Assembly: GCA_030849945.1 (NCBI GenBank)
Contig: JAVDKK010000001.1
Coordinates: 1,860,001 to 1,924,000, forward strand
DNA from: Schauerella fraxinea
GTDB lineage: Bacteria > Pseudomonadota > Gammaproteobacteria > Burkholderiales > Burkholderiaceae_B
Reading direction: 5' to 3'
Length of the DNA: 64,000 nt
Every line of letters begins with the position of its first letter. The first letter of the stretch is position 1. The notes under the pieces were generated by a model. It saw only the letters and a program-made list of their open reading frames with translations. It searched no databases and was not told where the DNA came from. The position numbers and the translations under genes were made by a program. Shown here in pieces: positions 45,587 to 54,507 of this stretch.

Positions 45587-46284
45587 TAGGACTTCGCATC
45601 CTGTGTCGCTTCAAAAAGCGACAGAATGGGCCAGCCTTGCGTTTGCGCGTAGGTGCGCAAGGCGTCGCTGGGGTTGACGGCAAAGGGATGGCTGACCTCG
45701 GCCAGCAAGGGCACATCGTTCATCGAGTCGCTGTAGAAAAACGATTCGCTGAAATCCTGCCACGAGAGGCCAAGCGTGTCGAGCCAGGCGTGTACGCGCG
45801 TGACCTTGCCTTCCTTGAAACTCGGCACGCCATCGATGCGGCCGGTATAGCGGCCGGCCACGTACTCCGGATCGGTGGCGATCAGGTGCTCAATGCCGAA
45901 GGCGCGTGCGATCGGCGCCGTCACGAAGCTGTTCGTCGCGGTTACCACGGCGCACAGGTCGCCGGCCTGCAAATGACTTTCGACCAGTTCGATCGCGGCC
46001 TCGGTAATGGCGGGGCGGATGACCTCGTGCATGAATGCTTCGTGCCAGGCGGCCAGATCGGCCGGCCGGTGGGGCGCGAGCAGTCCCAGCATGAACGCAG
46101 CAGCAGCTTCGGCCGTGAGGTTGCCGGCGTTGTACTGCGCCATCAGATCCTCATTGCGCGCTCGGGCCACTTCGGGATCGCCGGCGCGGCCGGTGCGGGC
46201 CAGAAAGTCGGCCCACTGATAGTCGCTATCCAACGGCAGCAGCGTGTGATCCAGATCGAAAAGCGCGAGACGGCGAGAGGTCAT
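45586..46284 (-). CDS. HAD-IB family phosphatase
   Basis: A 232-residue HAD hydrolase with nucleophile motif FDLDHTLLPLDSDYQW (DXD at about 10-12), the motif II threonine in VVTATNSFVT, and the distal acidic motif YSDSMNDVPLL. This SerB-like subfamily conserved next to pcnB and hda in betaproteobacteria is annotated as HAD-IB hydrolase; the physiological substrate is unclear. Its start overlaps the hda stop by four bases. Confidence 0.88.
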   Translation of the reverse strand: MTSRRLALFDLDHTLLPLDSDYQWADFLARTGRAGDPEVARARNEDLMAQYNAGNLTAEAAAAFMLGLLAPHRPADLAAWHEAFMHEVIRPAITEAAIELVESHLQAGDLCAVVTATNSFVTAPIARAFGIEHLIATDPEYVAGRYTGRIDGVPSFKEGKVTRVHAWLDTLGLSWQDFSESFFYSDSMNDVPLLAEVSHPFAVNPSDALRTYAQTQGWPILSLFEATQDAKS

Positions 46285-46979
46285 GTGAGCGGAGAGTCAG
46301 GGTCGGCCAACATGGCGCGTAATAGAGGGACGGTGATGCGGCGGCCGGTGGCCAACGAATGCCGGTCCACGGCGATCAGCAAGGCCGACAGGCGCCGGAT
46401 ATCGCGTTCGTAGTGGGTCAGCATCCACTGCAGGACTTCGGGGCTCAGTTGCAGCCCGCGGTCGGCTGCTTGGGCGGTCAGCGCTGCGCGCTTGTCGTCG
46501 TCGGACAGCGGTTCGAGGCGAAACGCCAGATCCCATCCCAGCCGGGTGCGCAGATCTTCGCGCAATGGCATGTTCAGGGGGGCGCGGTCGCCTGCGACCA
46601 CGAGGGCAAATGCGCCGGCGGTTGCCGCAGATTCGCGCCAGCGATTGTACAGGGCGAAGAGGGCGGCCTGACCGGCGTCGTCCATGCGATGCACGTCGTC
46701 GACCGCGATCCGGGCCGGCAAGGGGGTGCCGCCTTCGGCGTGCGCCAGCGCTTCGAGCGCCGCGGTATCGTCCGGGCCCATCAGATAGCGGCCGTTGGAC
46801 TGTGTGGTGGCGCGCGCCAGATGCGTGCGGCCGCAACCGGCCGCGCCATACAGATAGATGGCGTGTCCGGGGGTGAGCGACTTGAGCGCCGCGAGCGCTT
46901 CCGCGTTTTGACCAGGCAAATAATTGGCCAACGTGGGCGCTGTCACGGGCAGCATGTCGAGCACCAACTGGCGGGTCAT
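46281..46979 (-). CDS. hda: DnaA regulatory inactivator Hda
   Basis: A 232-residue DnaA-like AAA+ protein from the ATG at 46979. The N-terminal QLVLDMLP is a clamp-binding peptide; the P-loop reads GAAGCGRTHLA (Arg in place of the usual Lys, as in other Hda proteins). With the DNA-loaded beta clamp it promotes ATP hydrolysis by DnaA to prevent over-initiation. It is divergent from purM, a conserved arrangement in Burkholderiales. Confidence 0.9.
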   Translation of the reverse strand: MTRQLVLDMLPVTAPTLANYLPGQNAEALAALKSLTPGHAIYLYGAAGCGRTHLARATTQSNGRYLMGPDDTAALEALAHAEGGTPLPARIAVDDVHRMDDAGQAALFALYNRWRESAATAGAFALVVAGDRAPLNMPLREDLRTRLGWDLAFRLEPLSDDDKRAALTAQAADRGLQLSPEVLQWMLTHYERDIRRLSALLIAVDRHSLATGRRITVPLLRAMLADPDSPLT

Positions 46980-47127
46980 GCGCGGCGCTCCCATAGGGCC
47001 AAGAGGGCCGTGAAACGGCCTTCTAACCCTGATTTGCGGGGTTGCGCACGCGCGTACAGTCGTGTCATCGTAAAATGGGTAATACCTAGTGAATCCCGCA
47101 ATTGTTACATACCCCACGGTTTTTCTC

Positions 47128-48177
47128 ATGACGAATGCAAACAACGCTCCTTTGACCTATCGCGACGCCGGTGTCGATATCGACGCAGGCGACGCCCTGG
47201 TCGACCGTATCAAGCCGCTTGCCGCCCGCACCATGCGTGCCGGTGTGCTGGGAGGCATCGGCGGTTTCGGTGCGCTGTTCGAAGTGCCCAAGAAGTTCGC
47301 CGAGCCGGTACTGGTTTCCGGCACCGACGGCGTCGGTACCAAATTGCGCCTGGCGTTCGAGTGGTCGCGTCACGATACCGTGGGCATCGATCTGGTCGCC
47401 ATGAGCGTGAACGACATTTTGGTGCAAGGCGCCGAACCGTTGTTTTTTCTCGACTACTTTGCCTGCGGCAAATTGTCGGTCGATACGGCGGCCTCGGTGG
47501 TCGGCGGCATCGCACAAGGTTGCGAATTTGCCGGTTGCGCGCTGATTGGCGGTGAAACGGCCGAAATGCCGGGCATGTATCCCGATGGCGAATACGACCT
47601 GGCCGGCTTCGCCGTTGGCGCCGTCGATAAGCCCAAGATTATCGACGGCAAGTCGATTGTGCCGGGCGACGTGGTGCTGGGCCTTGCGTCCAGCGGCGCG
47701 CATTCCAATGGCTACTCCTTGATCCGCAAGATCATCGATCGTGCGGGCGCCAAGCCCGATGACGATTTTCACGGCCAGAAACTGGTCGACGTGGTGATGG
47801 CCCCCACGCGCATCTATGTAAAGCAGATGCTCGCCGCGCTCGAAGCACATGGTGCCGATATCAAGGGCATGGCACACATCACCGGCGGCGGCTTGACCGA
47901 GAACGTGCCGCGCATTCTGCAAAAGGGTCTTTCGGCCAAACTGCATCGCAGCGCCTGGACGTTGCCGCCGCTCTTCCAGTGGCTGCAAAAAGAAGGCGGC
48001 GTGGCTGATGACGAAATGCACCGCGTGTTCAACTGCGGCATCGGCATGGTCGTGATCGTGCCGGCCGCGCGTGCCGACGCGATTGCCGACACGCTGCGTG
48101 CGCAAGGTGAGACGGTGTACGCATTGGGCGAGATCGTCGAACAGGCCGAAGGCGCTGCGCAAACCACCGTCGAGTAA
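47128..48177 (+). CDS. purM: Phosphoribosylformylglycinamidine cyclo-ligase
   Basis: A 349-residue AIR synthetase of purine biosynthesis. The start is the ATG at 47128; an upstream in-frame ATG at 47089 would add 13 unconvincing residues. Family motifs are SGTDGVGTKL, GGETAEMPGMYP and HITGGGLTENVPRIL. Divergent from hda; followed by a palindrome at 48197. Confidence 0.96.
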   Translation: MTNANNAPLTYRDAGVDIDAGDALVDRIKPLAARTMRAGVLGGIGGFGALFEVPKKFAEPVLVSGTDGVGTKLRLAFEWSRHDTVGIDLVAMSVNDILVQGAEPLFFLDYFACGKLSVDTAASVVGGIAQGCEFAGCALIGGETAEMPGMYPDGEYDLAGFAVGAVDKPKIIDGKSIVPGDVVLGLASSGAHSNGYSLIRKIIDRAGAKPDDDFHGQKLVDVVMAPTRIYVKQMLAALEAHGADIKGMAHITGGGLTENVPRILQKGLSAKLHRSAWTLPPLFQWLQKEGGVADDEMHRVFNCGIGMVVIVPAARADAIADTLRAQGETVYALGEIVEQAEGAAQTTVE

Positions 48178-48196
48178 GTGTAGATCGGGTATTGCA

Positions 48197-48220
48197 AATC
48201 GGCGCCATATGGCGCCGATT
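48197..48220. terminator. Palindromic hairpin after purM
   Basis: AATCGGCGCC (48197-48206) and its exact complement (48211-48220) flank an ATAT loop. A short run of four Ts follows after GCG on the + strand. It lies between convergent purM and the MFS gene and is probably a bidirectional terminator. Confidence 0.65.
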
Positions 48221-48272
48221 GCGTTTTGCGTTGTTCGATCTGCGCTTTCGCTTTCCGTTTTCCGCTTATCGC

Positions 48273-49532
48273 TTACGCCGCTGCCTCGGGCCTGGCCCGC
48301 AGCATGAACAGCACCACGGCCAGCGCCGCCAGGCTCAGGCCGGCGCCCACGTAAAACGTATACGCGGGGCCTGCGGTTTCCCACAGCACGCCGGCCAGCA
48401 CGTTGCCGGCAAGCACGGCAAGCCCCGTGGCCAGATGCAGCACGCCAAAGGCCGTGGCGCGCAGGTGCGCCGGTGCCACTGAAGACACCAACGCCGCCAG
48501 TACGCCTTGCGACAAGCCCATGTGCAGGCCCCACAGCACGATGCCCACGATGAGCAGCGGCACGCCGTCGGCCAGCCCCAATGCAAGATCGGCCGCGGCC
48601 AGGCACACCATGCCGGCGGCCAGCACGCCACGCGCGCCCAGACGATCGAACAGCTTGCCGGCCGGGTAGGCAACCATGCCGTAGATCAGATGCATGGCCA
48701 CGACCACCAGCGGCAACCACGCCAACGACCAGCCGGCCTGTTGCGCGCGCAACAGCAGAAACGCTTCGCTGAAGCGCGCGCCCGACATCAGCACGGCCAG
48801 AACGATCACCGACCACACCGCCGGGCTCAAGCGCACGGCATCTTTGATGGTGAGTTTTTTCTTTTCGCGGCGGGCTGCGGCATCGTTGACCCGCGCCGGC
48901 TCTTTCACGCCCACCGCAAGCACGACGATGGCGAGAAACGCCGGAATCACGGCAATCCAGAACAGCAATTGAATATCGCCGCCGCTGGCCAGCATGATGC
49001 CGATGGCGATCAGCGGGCCCAGAAAGCCGCCCACTGTATCGAGCGACTTGCGCAGGCCGAAGCTCGCGCCCTGCATGCCCGGTGGCGCCACGTCGGCAAT
49101 CATGGCGTCGCGCGGTGCACTGCGGATGCCTTTGCCCACGCGATCGAGAAACTTCGCGCCCACCAAGGTGAGCGCCGCATCCGCCAACGGGAAAAACGGC
49201 TTGGACAGCGCGCCCAACCCGTAGCCGATCAACGTGAGGGTTTTACGGCGCTGAAAAATATCGGACAGCACGCCGGAAAAAAGACGTGTGGTCATCGCGA
49301 TCGTGACCGACGCGCCTTCGATCACGCCGATCCAGATCGCCGACAACCCCAGCGTCGACACCATGTACACCGGCAGCATCGTCTGAATCATCTCGGACGA
49401 GACATCCATGAGCATGCTCACGATGCCGAGCATCCAGACCGTGCGCGGAATGGCGGAAGACGTGCGGGCTGACAGGGGCGGCATGGCGGGTGGGATGAGC
49501 GGTGGCGGGCGCGACGAGGATAACTTAGTCAC
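48273..49532 (-). CDS. MFS transporter
   Basis: A 419-residue major facilitator protein with 12 predicted helices. After a hydrophilic N-terminus rich in Pro and Ser (1-27), the first helix contains WMLGIVSMLMDVSSEMI; RVGKGIRSAPRDAMIADV is characteristic of a widespread uncharacterised MFS subgroup in which this loop is highly conserved. Substrate unknown. A single-gene unit between purM and the siderophore receptor. Confidence 0.88.
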   Translation of the reverse strand: MTKLSSSRPPPLIPPAMPPLSARTSSAIPRTVWMLGIVSMLMDVSSEMIQTMLPVYMVSTLGLSAIWIGVIEGASVTIAMTTRLFSGVLSDIFQRRKTLTLIGYGLGALSKPFFPLADAALTLVGAKFLDRVGKGIRSAPRDAMIADVAPPGMQGASFGLRKSLDTVGGFLGPLIAIGIMLASGGDIQLLFWIAVIPAFLAIVVLAVGVKEPARVNDAAARREKKKLTIKDAVRLSPAVWSVIVLAVLMSGARFSEAFLLLRAQQAGWSLAWLPLVVVAMHLIYGMVAYPAGKLFDRLGARGVLAAGMVCLAAADLALGLADGVPLLIVGIVLWGLHMGLSQGVLAALVSSVAPAHLRATAFGVLHLATGLAVLAGNVLAGVLWETAGPAYTFYVGAGLSLAALAVVLFMLRARPEAAA

Positions 49533-49547
49533 GTCCGCGCCGACACC

Positions 49548-51968
49548 CTACCAGCGATAGTTCAGGCTGCCGATGATGGTGCGCGATGAGCCGTAGTTGC
49601 AGGCGTTGACCGTGAAGCACGCCGGCACGTAATACTTGTCGAACAGGTTGCTGACGTTGATGCTGCCGGTCAGACCCTTCGCGGCCGGAATCGATTTGCC
49701 GAAGTCGTAGCGCAACGCGGCATCGACCAGCGTGAAGGCCGGCACCTTGAAGGTGTTGCCGTCGTCACCCATCGTCGAACCGATGTAGCGCACACCGGTG
49801 CCCACGCTCAAGCCCTGCAGTGCGGCGACCTGGAAGTCGTAATTCACCCAGGCCGAGGCGGCGTGTTTCGGGACGCGAAATGGCGTATTGCCCTTCTGTG
49901 CGGCGATATTGGTCTTTGTGATTTCCGCGTCGTTGTAAGTATATGCCGCAGTCAGGCTCACGCCATTGTCCAGCGCCGCAACGCCTTCCACTTCCAATCC
50001 GCGCACCCGCACTTCGCCGGTTTGCACCGAGAAATTTGTGTTGATGGGATCGATCGTCTGCACGTTCTGGCGCGCCAGATTGAAGGCGCTGACCGTGATG
50101 AAGCTGTTGTAGCCCGCCGGCTGAAACTTCACGCCCACCTCATACTGTTGACCTTCCTCGGGCACGTAGGCGTTGCCGAGCCGGTCCGATCCGACCACTG
50201 GCGAGAACGACTGCGAATAACTCACGTACGGTGCCAAGCCGCTATCCGAAAGGTATGTGAGCCCGCCGCGCCACGTGAACGCGTCGTCGGTTTGCTTCGT
50301 ATCGATACGCGTGGTGCGGTTTTTCGTGTCGCGCCAGGCCCAATCCTGCCGCACGCCGAGGGTCGCGACCCATTTGTCGTACTTGATCTGGTCTTGCGCG
50401 TAGAGGCCCACTTGGGACGCCGTGATGTCTTGCAGCGATTTGCTGGTGAATACGGATGTGTTGGGAACCGCACCATAGACCGGGTTGTAGATGTCGATGC
50501 GCGACGCCGTGCCGATTTGTTCGTTCCAATGGGACTTTCCCCACAGGTAATCGATCCCCCACGTGGTCTTGTGCGCGAGGGCGCCCGTGTCGAAGTCCAC
50601 ATTGAGCCGGTTATCCAGGGCCACCCCGTCGCCCTTGATGTCGCGAACGGTGTAGCGACGATTCAGGAAGCGCTCGTCGACCAAGCCGCCGTTGGCCTGT
50701 AGATACTGCCGATGGTTATCGAAGTGCGAGTAGCGCATATTCTGCTCGAACTTCACGCGCTCGTTGAAGCGATGCGAAAAGGCATACCCCGCCGTCATGC
50801 GTTCGGTGGTTTCGCCTTCCCAATCGGGCTCGCCCAAAAAGCGGCTGAAAGGGATATGACCGTTCGAATTCTGCGTGAGCACCGCACTGGCAGGTACCTG
50901 CGCGTAATAGTCGCCGCGGTTCTTCTGATATGACGTCAGCACCGTGAACTGCGTGGCCGCGCTGGGCTGCCACGTGAAGCTCGGCGCGATATAGACGCGG
51001 TCGTCCTTGACATGATCGACTTGGGTATTCGCATCGCGTCCGAGACCGACCAGACGATAGAGCATGGTCTTGTCATCGTTGGTTCCGCCAAAATCGAACG
51101 CGGTTTGATAGCGGTCGAAATTGCCCACCGTCAGTTCGACTTCCTGCACGGGATCGGCAGTAGGCCGCTTGCTCACCATATTCACCAGGCCGCCCGGCGA
51201 TTGCTGGCCATACAACACGGACGACGGTCCCTTCAGCACCTCGATGCGTTCCAGGCCGTAGGTCTCACCGGCGTAGAAGCCGAAGTATCCCGGCGTGATG
51301 ACGCGCAAGCCGTCCTGGTACATGTCCTGCGATCCCTGGACGAATCCGCGCAGGTACAGGTTGTCGTCCAGTTTCTGGCTGCCGCTGCTCTCCGTGCGCA
51401 CGCCTGCGGTATATCGCAAGGCGTCGTTCACGCTCTGCGCGCCTTGCGCCTTGATCTGCTCGGCCGTCACGACCGAGATCGACTGCGGCGTTTCCAGCAA
51501 TGACACATCGCTTTTCATGGCGCTGGTGGCGCTATGCGCCACGATGCCGTCCACACCCGTGCGCGCCGCCGTTGCGCTCACCGTAATGGGCGCGAGGGTC
51601 GATACACCATCGCTTTGCGAGGGGGCGGCGATCAGACGAAAGCCGCCGGCGCCCGTGGCCACGGCCGCCAGCCCGCTGTCCTGCAGCAGCAGGCGCAGCG
51701 CGGCGGCCGGTGTGTAGCTGCCACTCAGGCCGCGTGTGCGTTTGCCGGCGGTATCGGATGGCTCGTAAGTGAGATTGACGCCGCCTTCCTGAGCCACCCG
51801 ATTGAGTGCCGGGGCCAGCGCGCCAGCCGGAATCTCATAGGTGCGGGTAGCGCTTGCCACGGCCGGCGCTGCTTGGGCGTGGGCACCGCCGGCGTCGAAC
51901 GCCATGGCCAAGGCGCTGCAGAGCATCAAGGGCGCGACACGGGGACGGCGTGATCGGGAAGAAAGCAT
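49548..51968 (-). CDS. TonB-dependent siderophore receptor with STN signalling domain
   Basis: An 806-residue outer-membrane transducer. It has a signal peptide (about 1-32, ending AHAQA), an STN domain (about 42-112, TYEIPAGALAPALNRVAQEGG to the LLQDSGLAAV region), a TonB box (APITVSA), a plug domain (SISVVTAEQIKAQGAQSVNDAL, SPGGLVNMVSKRP) and a beta-barrel ending in YRW. The STN domain signals to FecR on ligand binding, so this is a FecA/FpvA-type system with the fecIR-like genes directly upstream. The siderophore is unknown. Confidence 0.93.
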   Translation of the reverse strand: MLSSRSRRPRVAPLMLCSALAMAFDAGGAHAQAAPAVASATRTYEIPAGALAPALNRVAQEGGVNLTYEPSDTAGKRTRGLSGSYTPAAALRLLLQDSGLAAVATGAGGFRLIAAPSQSDGVSTLAPITVSATAARTGVDGIVAHSATSAMKSDVSLLETPQSISVVTAEQIKAQGAQSVNDALRYTAGVRTESSGSQKLDDNLYLRGFVQGSQDMYQDGLRVITPGYFGFYAGETYGLERIEVLKGPSSVLYGQQSPGGLVNMVSKRPTADPVQEVELTVGNFDRYQTAFDFGGTNDDKTMLYRLVGLGRDANTQVDHVKDDRVYIAPSFTWQPSAATQFTVLTSYQKNRGDYYAQVPASAVLTQNSNGHIPFSRFLGEPDWEGETTERMTAGYAFSHRFNERVKFEQNMRYSHFDNHRQYLQANGGLVDERFLNRRYTVRDIKGDGVALDNRLNVDFDTGALAHKTTWGIDYLWGKSHWNEQIGTASRIDIYNPVYGAVPNTSVFTSKSLQDITASQVGLYAQDQIKYDKWVATLGVRQDWAWRDTKNRTTRIDTKQTDDAFTWRGGLTYLSDSGLAPYVSYSQSFSPVVGSDRLGNAYVPEEGQQYEVGVKFQPAGYNSFITVSAFNLARQNVQTIDPINTNFSVQTGEVRVRGLEVEGVAALDNGVSLTAAYTYNDAEITKTNIAAQKGNTPFRVPKHAASAWVNYDFQVAALQGLSVGTGVRYIGSTMGDDGNTFKVPAFTLVDAALRYDFGKSIPAAKGLTGSINVSNLFDKYYVPACFTVNACNYGSSRTIIGSLNYRW

Positions 51969-52067
51969 GGCAGTGGATCTCGATAGGTGGATGGTCGGTT
52001 GAGGGGCCCTTGCCTCGTCTACCGAACGGCGCCTACGATTTCCTCACTGTCGTAACAATTGTTGCAT

Positions 52068-53045
52068 TTACGTGGGCGTGCGATCCGTCACATCGATCCA
52101 GTAAGTTGAGCGACGTCGGATGGTCAAGCCATGTGCGGCCGCCAGGAAATCGAGCGCACGGTCGAGATCGCCGAGATGCACCACGGCGGTAATGCGGCGT
52201 TGCGCGACGCGCGCATCGCAGTGCAGATAGCCCACTCGATACCGGCTCAATTCGCTGATCAAATCGCCCAGCGGCATGTCTTCCACGACGAGCGCGCCGC
52301 GCAGCCATGCGCCCGGCTGAATCGGCGGGCGCGTGACGCGGTAGGCACTGCCGTCCTGCAGCGACCAGGTTTCACCGGCTTGCGCCACGGTCATCCGCCC
52401 CGATGCGCGCGGGTGCATGGCGACCGCGCCTTCCTGCACGCTCAGTTCGGCGGCGGCGGATTTGAGCGCCACCAGGAATGTGGTGCCGATGGGCTCGAAA
52501 GCGCCAAAGGCCGTGTCAACAAATAAGGGGCGTTTCGATGCGGCCCGGGCGTCGGCGCCGGTGATCACCTGCATTTCGCCGCGCAGCATCCGGACGCGGC
52601 GGGTGTGCGCTGAGAACTCCACATCGATTGCGGAGTCGGTGTTGAGCACGATTTGGGTGCCATCGTCCAACGCGAGCGTGCGGCGTTCGCCGTAGCCGGT
52701 GCTGTAATCGGCCGTCAGACGCTGCCACGGCGTGAATTCGCGGGTCACCAGAAGCGACCCGCCCAGCAGTGCCAACCCGCTGAATATCTTGAGCGCGCGC
52801 CGCCGCCCGCCGCGCCGGTCATACAGGGAGGTCAAGGTGTTGCGCGTGAGATCGGCTTGCGGGCCGGTCGGAAAATCCGCATGCATGGCTTCGAGCCGGC
52901 GCCACGCTGCATCGTTCGCGGGATCAGCGGCGCGCCAAGTATTGAACCGCGCCCACATCTCCGGCTCGGCATGGTTGAAGCGGAGTGCCACCACCCAGTC
53001 GATGGCGGCATCGACGGCCGCGGTATCAGGCGCTTTCTGAGGCAT
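52068..53045 (-). CDS. FecR-type anti-sigma factor/sensor
   Basis: A 325-residue inner-membrane regulator from the ATG at 53045. The cytoplasmic N-terminal FecR_N segment has AIDWVVALRFNHAEPEMWARFNTW and AWRRLE; one transmembrane helix lies near LKIFSGLALLGGSLLVT (about 85-101), then the periplasmic FecR domain (ADYSTGYGERRTLALDDGTQI, LRGEMQVI) and a short STN-like C-terminus that contacts the receptor. It overlaps the sigma factor gene by 20 bp, and the receptor follows 99 bp downstream. Confidence 0.9.
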   Translation of the reverse strand: MPQKAPDTAAVDAAIDWVVALRFNHAEPEMWARFNTWRAADPANDAAWRRLEAMHADFPTGPQADLTRNTLTSLYDRRGGRRRALKIFSGLALLGGSLLVTREFTPWQRLTADYSTGYGERRTLALDDGTQIVLNTDSAIDVEFSAHTRRVRMLRGEMQVITGADARAASKRPLFVDTAFGAFEPIGTTFLVALKSAAAELSVQEGAVAMHPRASGRMTVAQAGETWSLQDGSAYRVTRPPIQPGAWLRGALVVEDMPLGDLISELSRYRVGYLHCDARVAQRRITAVVHLGDLDRALDFLAAAHGLTIRRRSTYWIDVTDRTPT

Positions 53046-53562
53046 AGCGCAGGCTGTAGCAGTGACGCAATGCGCTGGCAATGTGGCGGTCCACGGTCGC
53101 GCGCGACATTCCCAACTGCCGGGCAATCTCAGGCGCGGCGAGGCCCTCGACCTGCGCAAGCAAAAAAGCACGTCGAACGGCTGGCGCCAAGGCGTCGAGC
53201 ATTGCGTCTATCCGGCAGACGGTTTCCATCACCAGCAGCCGCACCTCGGGGGAGGGCGCCACGGCTTCGGGAAGCGTCGCCAACATGTCTTGGTAAGCCT
53301 TCTCGACTTCGCGCCGGCGCCAGTGGTCGATCACCAACCCGCGTGCGATCGTGGTGAGATAAGCCCGTGGCTCTGAAGGCAGCGGGGCGTCAGGCCGCGC
53401 TTGCCGATTGATCAGTACACGCACGAACGTGTCGTGGGCGAAGTCCGCCGCGCAATCGCGATTACCCAATTTGCGGCGCAGCAGCGAGACCAGCCATACG
53501 TGATGGTCCTGGTAAAGATCGCGAACGTCGCCATGCGGCGAATCGGTGGCAGCCGAAAACAT
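53026..53562 (-). CDS. FecI-type ECF sigma factor
   Basis: A 178-residue ECF sigma factor with region 2 (DFAHDTFVRVLINRQ, DHWRRREVEKAY) at about 12-85 and region 4 (FLLAQVEGLAAPEIARQLGMSRATVDRHIASAL) at about 125-170. It directs transcription of the receptor gene when the siderophore signal passes through FecR. A possible Fur box lies 18 bp upstream at 53580-53598, so iron starvation probably turns the sigma factor on. Confidence 0.92.
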   Translation of the reverse strand: MFSAATDSPHGDVRDLYQDHHVWLVSLLRRKLGNRDCAADFAHDTFVRVLINRQARPDAPLPSEPRAYLTTIARGLVIDHWRRREVEKAYQDMLATLPEAVAPSPEVRLLVMETVCRIDAMLDALAPAVRRAFLLAQVEGLAAPEIARQLGMSRATVDRHIASALRHCYSLRYASESA

Positions 53563-53579
53563 GAATGCACTTGCTAAAG

Positions 53580-53598
53580 AGAAATGAGATTTAGTTGC
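53580..53598 (-). promoter_or_regulatory. Possible Fur box upstream of the FecI-type gene
   Basis: Minus-strand GCAACTAAATCTCATTTCT has partial match (about 10 of 19) to the Fur consensus and the position expected for iron repression of an ECF sigma gene. The match alone is weak. Confidence 0.35.
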
Positions 53599-53700
53599 AT
53601 TCTATTGCCGAGGGCCTTGGGATGCAATGACGCAATGCGAGGCGCGGACTCTATATGGTCGTCATTGGCGGCAAATGTTGGGCTTGGCAAATATCATTCT

Positions 53701-53726
53701 ATATCGTAAGATATATCGTAAGATCA
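53701..53726 (+). promoter_or_regulatory. Tandem dyad operator candidate upstream of the PadR gene
   Basis: ATATC-GTAA-GATAT (53701-53714) is a perfect 14-bp dyad. A second copy with the same ATATC-GTAA-GAT core follows after a 12-bp shift (53713-53726). The site lies in an AT-rich stretch about 135 bp before the PadR-family start and is a good candidate for autoregulation. Confidence 0.5.
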
Positions 53727-53859
53727 TAGTGCAGCGTATTCGAGGTCTGTTAATGCACCCGCGACGTGCAGACCATTCGCCCTCGCGTTTGCAATATCCA
53801 TCTCAAGCGCTTGGGTATACGCCCACTGTCACCTTCACCTCCATTTCATCTGTTTAGCC

Positions 53860-54423
53860 ATGCCTTCGCTTTCCACGCCATCACCCTCTACCACACTCAT
53901 GCGCGGTAGAAAGTTCAGTGCTGCCGATCTCGCGCTGATGCTGCTGTCGTTGTTGGCCGAACAAGATGCGCCGCGTCACGGCTATGAGTTGATCAATGCG
54001 CTGAACGAGCGCAGCAACGGGTTTTACAAGCCGAGCCCGGGCACGGTGTATCCGGCACTGGCGGCCTTGCACGCCGAAGGTTTTGCCACGGTGGAGGCGG
54101 CAGGTAGCCGCAAGCACTATCGCCTGTCGGACGCCGGCCGCGCGCATCTTGATGCACAGCGTGAGCAGGCCGATCGGCTGTTTGCGGGGCTGCGGCATGT
54201 GTCGCGCAAGATGGCGTGGATGCAGCGCACGCTGGCAAACGAGGATATGGAAACCGGGCCCGAAGGCGAGGATCTCGCAACTGGGTGGGTGCCGGCGTTT
54301 GTCCAACAACGGCGTGCGCTCAAGCAGGCGCTGTTCGAAGCGAGCGACGCCTGTCCGAACGAGCAGCGGCGCATTGCGGCCATCCTGGCGCGCGCCGTGG
54401 CCGAGATTCAGCAGAAAGATTGA
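53860..54423 (+). CDS. PadR-family transcriptional regulator (YqjI-like)
   Basis: A 187-residue protein with an N-terminal winged helix (about 22-95: DLALMLLSLLAEQDAPRHGYEL, SPGTVYPALAALHAEG, KHYRLSDAGRAHL) and a helical C-terminus for dimerisation. It sits directly upstream of a siderophore-interacting ferric reductase, the same pairing as YqjI-YqjH in E. coli, where YqjI represses yqjH and responds to nickel. The His-rich N-terminal tail of E. coli YqjI is missing, so the metal response may differ. Alternative start: residue 14. Confidence 0.87.
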   Translation: MPSLSTPSPSTTLMRGRKFSAADLALMLLSLLAEQDAPRHGYELINALNERSNGFYKPSPGTVYPALAALHAEGFATVEAAGSRKHYRLSDAGRAHLDAQREQADRLFAGLRHVSRKMAWMQRTLANEDMETGPEGEDLATGWVPAFVQQRRALKQALFEASDACPNEQRRIAAILARAVAEIQQKD

Positions 54424-54507
54424 GCTCGACGGGGCACGCGCCGTAGCGCACGCGCTGTAAGGCAACTGTCGCCCTGTCCATTCCAACATTTTTTTATATC
54501 GACGCTT

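Noticed and set aside
52054..52063. AACAATTGTT palindrome at the FecR gene end
   Set aside because: A 10-bp palindrome overlapping or adjoining the coding end is expected by chance and has no clear target gene.
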